Source: Parasitella parasitica
Lineage: Eukaryota > Mucoromycota > Mucoromycetes > Mucorales > Mucoraceae
Direction: 5' to 3'
Assembly: GCA_025201805.1 (NCBI GenBank)
Contig: MU619274.1
Span: forward strand, 209,763-234,690
DNA length: 24,928 nt
The notes below the pieces were generated by a model, which had not been told where the DNA came from, did not search any database, and saw nothing but the letters and a program-made list of their open reading frames with translations. The position numbers were made by a program, and so were the translations under genes. Shown piece by piece: positions 20,960-24,928 of the stretch (the stretch's first letter is position 1; every line of letters begins with the position of its first letter).

Positions 20960-21336
20960 GAAGTGCGTACATGTATTTAAGCTTCCATGTGCATACAGTA
21001 CTTTTTGCATCCGGACTCCATACTTTTGGAATAGGAATGTTTTTTAAATAAATGACGATAGCAGCAGACAACGGTGGTCGATGTTGCATTGGTATAAGAA
21101 TGGCTCAAGTATTGTGATAATACATTAAAAGAAAGAAAAAAGGGCTTTACTGCAACACACGCTGCACTACGCTGGAGAGCACCAACAACCAGCATTAAAC
21201 GAGCCGTTTGCAGAGATACATCAAAAGTACAATTTAGTTTGCAGTGTATACAAGATGCTGTTTATTTTACATTCCCTATACACCTAGAATCACTACATTC
21301 ACCACTTTTTTAGTGCAAAATTAGCAAAAGGAAATA

Positions 21337-21408
21337 TGCCCCAACGCTGGATTGAACAACGGACCTCTTGATTACAAGTCAAGCGCACTACCACTGTGCT
21401 ATTGGGGC
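21337..21408 (-). tRNA. tRNA-Thr (anticodon TGT)
   Basis: A 72-nt cloverleaf with no intron. The acceptor GCCCCAA pairs with TTGGGGC, followed by discriminator A. The D-arm is GCAC/GTGC with loop AGTGGTA. The anticodon arm is CTTGA/TCAAG with loop CTTGTAA, giving anticodon TGT, which reads ACA. The T-arm is CGTTG/CAGCG with loop TTCAATC. A TTTT run a short way downstream on the minus strand can serve as Pol III terminator. Confidence 0.95.
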
Positions 21409-22469
21409 ATTTTATGCTGATGTTACGGGTATAAGTGAATTTTGTGATGCTGCCATATTTTCGGGATTTGAATCGAAAATTACCATAATAAGAAGATGTT
21501 CCTGAACGGACTTTACAAAAAAAGAATCAAGGTTTTAAATGATAAATATTGTTCTAGCGGTTACATGTCAAAACGACACATGGCTTAAATAAAAAAGGGG
21601 CTTTCTTTCGTCTAAATAATTCATAGCATACTTTATCCATTTGGTCTATATCGCTGAGATTCTTCGCAAATCTATAATTTATCAAGAACATTATTGCAAC
21701 AACAAACATATTAGGTCATTCCTCGTACACCTTGTATATTTGTTAGAAAGTACCCAAAATCTATCTAAATATTTCACGAACAAGCACCGCAGCGTATCAC
21801 TGATACATGCGTATTTTTTCTGCTGTCAACTTACGATATACTATTTCTCAAAAAGGCAACTCATTTTCACGTGATGTTTATGAAGAGTCAAGTAATACGT
21901 ATTTTTTAAATGGTGTTTGAATGCATGTTTATTCTGGAGTCTCAAGTGTTCTGAGGTGAAGGTCAATCTAAATTTAGCCTCTTATTTTGGATTATGTAAT
22001 TGTTGCCGATGGCTAAATGTTGAAGTTCATGGTTACATTTTGATCTGGGGCATTTATTTTTACTTTGAAATGGAGATTTGACAGTTCGATTTGACAGTTT
22101 ATGATGGTTTGAAATTTTAGAAAGTAGACATATAGATGTAGATAGACATTATGAAATCGTATAAAAATGATCATTTTATTTTTAATAAACGATATCGAAT
22201 TTTTCTTTCTTTTACACTTTAGTTACTATTGTTATTTTTCTACATTTAACACCAACTACCCTAGATCTTAATTCATTTTCTCGATATACAATTTAAATAG
22301 CTCTTACAGTCTCCCTATTTACAAACAAATTTATATCACTTTGACTTACCTACTCACTTACGAAGGTAATCATAAAAGAGAACTTGACATTTATCAATGC
22401 TTGTGACAACTATTAATTAATTTTGGAATAATAATTAATTATTTGCACGTGATCGAAGTTTAAGCCAAT
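21409..22469. other. AT-rich intergenic stretch
   Basis: No coding frame, tRNA or known RNA is seen. Small structures present: a tandem pair of GATTTGACAGTT near 22074-22101, and an inverted TTAATTAAT/ATTAATTAT near 22411-22440. Confidence 0.5.
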
Positions 22470-22628
22470 AGAAACTAAGTTCCTGAATCTGATGTTGAAA
22501 ACTAAGAGCGTCTCATCTTGGATATATATAGTGATCTATGCTGTATGTTTGAAATAAATCGAACTTTCTTATACGTTCTGTCTGTTGTGCCAGGTCTTGA
22601 AAATGAGTACAGCAGGTGATTGTATGTG
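22470..22628 (+). repeat. Left arm of a perfect 159-bp inverted repeat
   Basis: Starts AGAAACTAAGTTCC and ends GATTGTATGTG. Base for base it is the reverse complement of 24386..24544. It includes the head (TGTTGTGCCAGGTC, from 22583) of the LTR/MITE-like repeat unit found elsewhere in this region. Confidence 0.95.
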
Positions 22629-22657
22629 ATATAAAAATATTAGAATGTAGTAATAAA

Positions 22658-22920
22658 TGTTGTGCCAGTGTCAAAGGGCGCAGCGTAATGTTATGTAAAT
22701 AAGATTTGTATAAAGTAATAAAGACTTTCTGAATAAAACCAGATACAAAACTGAAGACTTTTATTGACATAAGATATGATCTCTATTTATACTAAAATAT
22801 ATCCCAATCAATGTTTATCCACATAACATCTGATGTTTGACAAGAAGTGTCAAACCTTATTAAATCACAGCATTTCCAGGACAGACCTATCTTTCTATTT
22901 TACATTAAAGAGAAGATTGG
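22658..22920 (+). repeat. Diverged copy A of the LTR/MITE-like repeat unit
   Basis: Begins TGTTGTGCCAG 75 bases after the same start in the 159-bp arm. It shares CCAGATACAAAACT, TCTATTTATA, a TGTTTGACA...TGTCAAAC hairpin, CACAG and GACCTAT with copy C, in the same order. It is AT-rich and codes for nothing recognisable. Confidence 0.6.
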
Positions 22921-23113
22921 GTAGGATGTCTTCCCGACATCCCGCGATCTGATCTAGATGTATTCTTTGAATAAGCCTGGAACCTTGCAAGAGGTCCAAT
23001 TACAACTTGTAGCTTATTCCTTATTTGTAAAAGAATTACCAACAATTAATATCATGATCCGTGCATTACGACTAAGTTAGATATGACATATGTAGCCTTT
23101 ATATGGATACAAC

Positions 23114-23298
23114 AATAAAGACTTTTAGCTTACGAGATACAAAACTATTGATTTATTGATTGACAAGAAAAATGTCAAACATGACCTGATTGTATTTTTT
23201 ATAGATTGATTTAGATAGATTATTCTAATATAAATAGACAGCTTCTTGTCAATCAATAAATCAATAGTTTTGTATCTCGTAAGCTAAAAGTCTTTATT
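23114..23298. mobile_element. Hairpin copy B: 56-bp perfect inverted repeat with 73-bp spacer
   Basis: The arms 23114..23169 and 23243..23298 are perfect reverse complements (AATAAAGACTTTTAGC... to ...TTGATTGACAAGAA). The right arm, the spacer and the flank to about 23328 match copy C in reverse orientation. The left arm is therefore an inverted duplicate of part of the unit. Size and structure resemble a foldback/MITE element; no coding. Confidence 0.75.
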
Positions 23299-23329
23299 AC
23301 TACATTCTAATATTTTTATATCACATACT

Positions 23330-24385
23330 GTTTAGGATGTAAAGGCTAAGCGAGGTGGGTTGTTGAGTTGATGTTGTGCCTGAGATCCAACTTGGGTATT
23401 CTCACAATTATGCAAAAGTATTATACCATGGTTACACTCATTAGAAATCCTTTATACCACAAGGCGATTATACTCTTTCTCAAGACCACTATCCTTCCTG
23501 TCTCCTTCTGGTAATAACTAGTTTACGATTACTTGTACTAGCAGCACATGGCTAGTAATTGGTTCTATCTGGTGCAAGTTTATTAAGCCTCGATTCCACA
23601 AGCATGCAACCGATGTCAGTGCAATAAAATTGGGATCAATTTTATGTGAAAATAAAAAAAATAAAAAAAATAAAGCCAGAGAAATACAATTATAGTCTTT
23701 CCACCTTTATTTTCGATTAAAAGAAAACTGAAGAAAAGATACATGATCTTTAAGAGAGCTTGTATTTATACTACTTGTAAAATTGCCTCGCTACAGTGAG
23801 AATGCTTATTTTACAGCTTATTTGAAGAATGACTTTTGTTGACATTCTCTCACTTGTATTGTAGTTGAGATTTCGATATGTTGGTATTGAAATTGATACT
23901 ATGGTTTTGGGCAGGATTGTAATATTTGAGGATCCTGATTATTTCTAATGCGACTGAGCTTTCCTTATTGTGTAATAAACAAGCCATTTCTGGCATCTAG
24001 AATTATTGCAATTGTTTTAACAATTGCATTGTTTATACATGTTTAGAATTTCTTTATTTGTAATTATGAGTAGCGTTGTTCAACATTAGCATGTGCCAGG
24101 GTTGTAGGAGATTGTACTTTGATCAGGAGTGCAAGCCTCTACCAACACTTGTTAATGTTTACTTGTGCTTTTCATGTATTTCTTTCTTGGATGGGTCAGC
24201 CATGATCCATCTGGATTTTATTTTAATGTAATTGTGGTGCTATATAATAGGTGCCATTTCATTACAGTCAGCACTCGAAAAGTATAAATAGTCTAGGCAA
24301 ATGTTGTGTAGAGAGGAATCATCTTATTTTTTTATACGAATAAATATATCCAGTTTTAATTGTATATCTATTTCGTATATTAAAA
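23330..24385. other. Interior of the inverted-repeat region, no gene
   Basis: AT-rich, with poly-A stretches (23651 onward) and a small hairpin GCAATTGT/ACAATTGC at 24008..24027. No transposase, reverse transcriptase or integrase frame is seen. If the 159-bp repeats bound a mobile element, it is non-autonomous. Confidence 0.5.
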
Positions 24386-24544
24386 CACATACAATCACCT
24401 GCTGTACTCATTTTCAAGACCTGGCACAACAGACAGAACGTATAAGAAAGTTCGATTTATTTCAAACATACAGCATAGATCACTATATATATCCAAGATG
24501 AGACGCTCTTAGTTTTCAACATCAGATTCAGGAACTTAGTTTCT
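24386..24544 (-). repeat. Right arm of the perfect 159-bp inverted repeat
   Basis: Exact reverse complement of 22470..22628. Similarity stops abruptly at both ends (22469/24545 outside, 22629/24385 inside), so the duplicated block has sharp limits. Confidence 0.95.
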
Positions 24545-24605
24545 GCAATGGAATGGTATAACTAAAAGCAAGTAACTAAAAAAAATAAGACTCAAATGTC
24601 ACGCA

Positions 24606-24868
24606 TGTTGTGCCAGGTCTTGAAATTGAGCACAGCAGGTGATTGTATATGATATAAAAATATAAGAATGTAATAAAGACTTCGTTTACCAGATACAAAA
24701 CTATTGATTTATTGCTTGACAAGAAGCTGTCTATTTATATTGGAATAAATCTATCTAAATCAATCTATAAAATACAATCAGGTCATGTTTGACATTTAAT
24801 TGTCAAACAAGATTATAACACAGTAGTAGTCAGAGCAAGACCTATTTCTATATTTAATCAGCTAATCG
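24606..24868 (+). repeat. Copy C of the LTR/MITE-like repeat unit
   Basis: Begins TGTTGTGCCAGGTCTTGAAA and has ATAAAAATAT, an AATAAAGAC poly(A)-like motif, GATACAAAACTATTGATTTA, TTGACAAGAAGCTGTC and AATACAATCAGGTC, then a TGTTTGACA...TGTCAAAC hairpin. It matches copy B reversed over about 150 bases at roughly 90% by eye. The TGTT start and an AACA about 215 bases later would suit a solo LTR, but no target-site duplication was found. Confidence 0.6.
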
Positions 24869-24928
24869 TTATGAATGTGAATCATTCATCGATAAGTTGA
24901 GCTTCGCAATTTAGAATAAGTAGAACCC

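Larger units (their letters stand above)
20245..21336. other. Upstream region of the ferric reductase, no gene seen
   Basis: Apart from the GATA sites, this 1.1-kb stretch has only short frames with no coding character on either strand. It ends at the tRNA gene. Confidence 0.5.

Noticed and set aside
22513-22770. Minus-strand frame sharing 38 residues with a plus-strand frame at 24301..24501
   Set aside because: The shared peptide is only the translation of the 159-bp inverted repeat, not a conserved protein.

Overview
The window looks like nuclear DNA of an early-diverging filamentous fungus, most likely Mucoromycota/Mucorales. The DNA is AT-rich. Genes carry many short introns (48-62 nt, GTAAGN...YAG) and intergenic gaps are small. 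The gene content fits: calreticulin with a KDEL tail, a large F-box/LRR-type protein, Tc1/mariner debris and a presenilin, a protein I recall as absent from common ascomycete and basidiomycete models. The assignment rests on gene style and content, not on a marker gene.

Left part (1-4543). A minus-strand gene probably starts at the left edge. Next come exon-like fragments of an unidentified plus-strand gene and a decayed Tc1/mariner transposase. Two convergent, intact genes follow: an OPI3-type phospholipid N-methyltransferase (plus strand, 5 exons) and a presenilin-type intramembrane aspartyl protease (minus strand, 8 exons, 434 aa, YD/GLGD/PALP motifs, one GC-AG intron).

Centre (4575-15662). 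Only 31 bases upstream of the presenilin start lies the stop of a very large minus-strand gene. It encodes an 1842-aa protein with a divergent EH-like domain, a short coiled coil and about 1700 residues of Ser/Asn/Asp-rich repetitive sequence containing recurring SIDTPD-like motifs. An empty 1.7-kb stretch follows, then calreticulin (plus, 2 exons, 438 aa), which converges on a single-exon F-box gene (minus, 612 aa).

Right part (15663-24928). This part has minus-strand coding relics, a small polyQ protein gene, a three-exon ferric reductase (minus, 602 aa, two HX13H heme pairs) and a tRNA-Thr(TGT). The ferric reductase upstream region carries ATCTGATAA-type GATA sites, as expected for iron repression. 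The last 2.4 kb is repeat DNA: a perfect 159-bp inverted repeat enclosing and adjoining several copies of an LTR- or MITE-like unit in both orientations, one of them a 56-bp-arm hairpin.

Functionally, four gene products act at membranes or in the secretory pathway (OPI3, presenilin, calreticulin, ferric reductase). They do not form an obvious cluster. The tight, same-strand pairing of the EH-like gene and presenilin is the most unusual arrangement.
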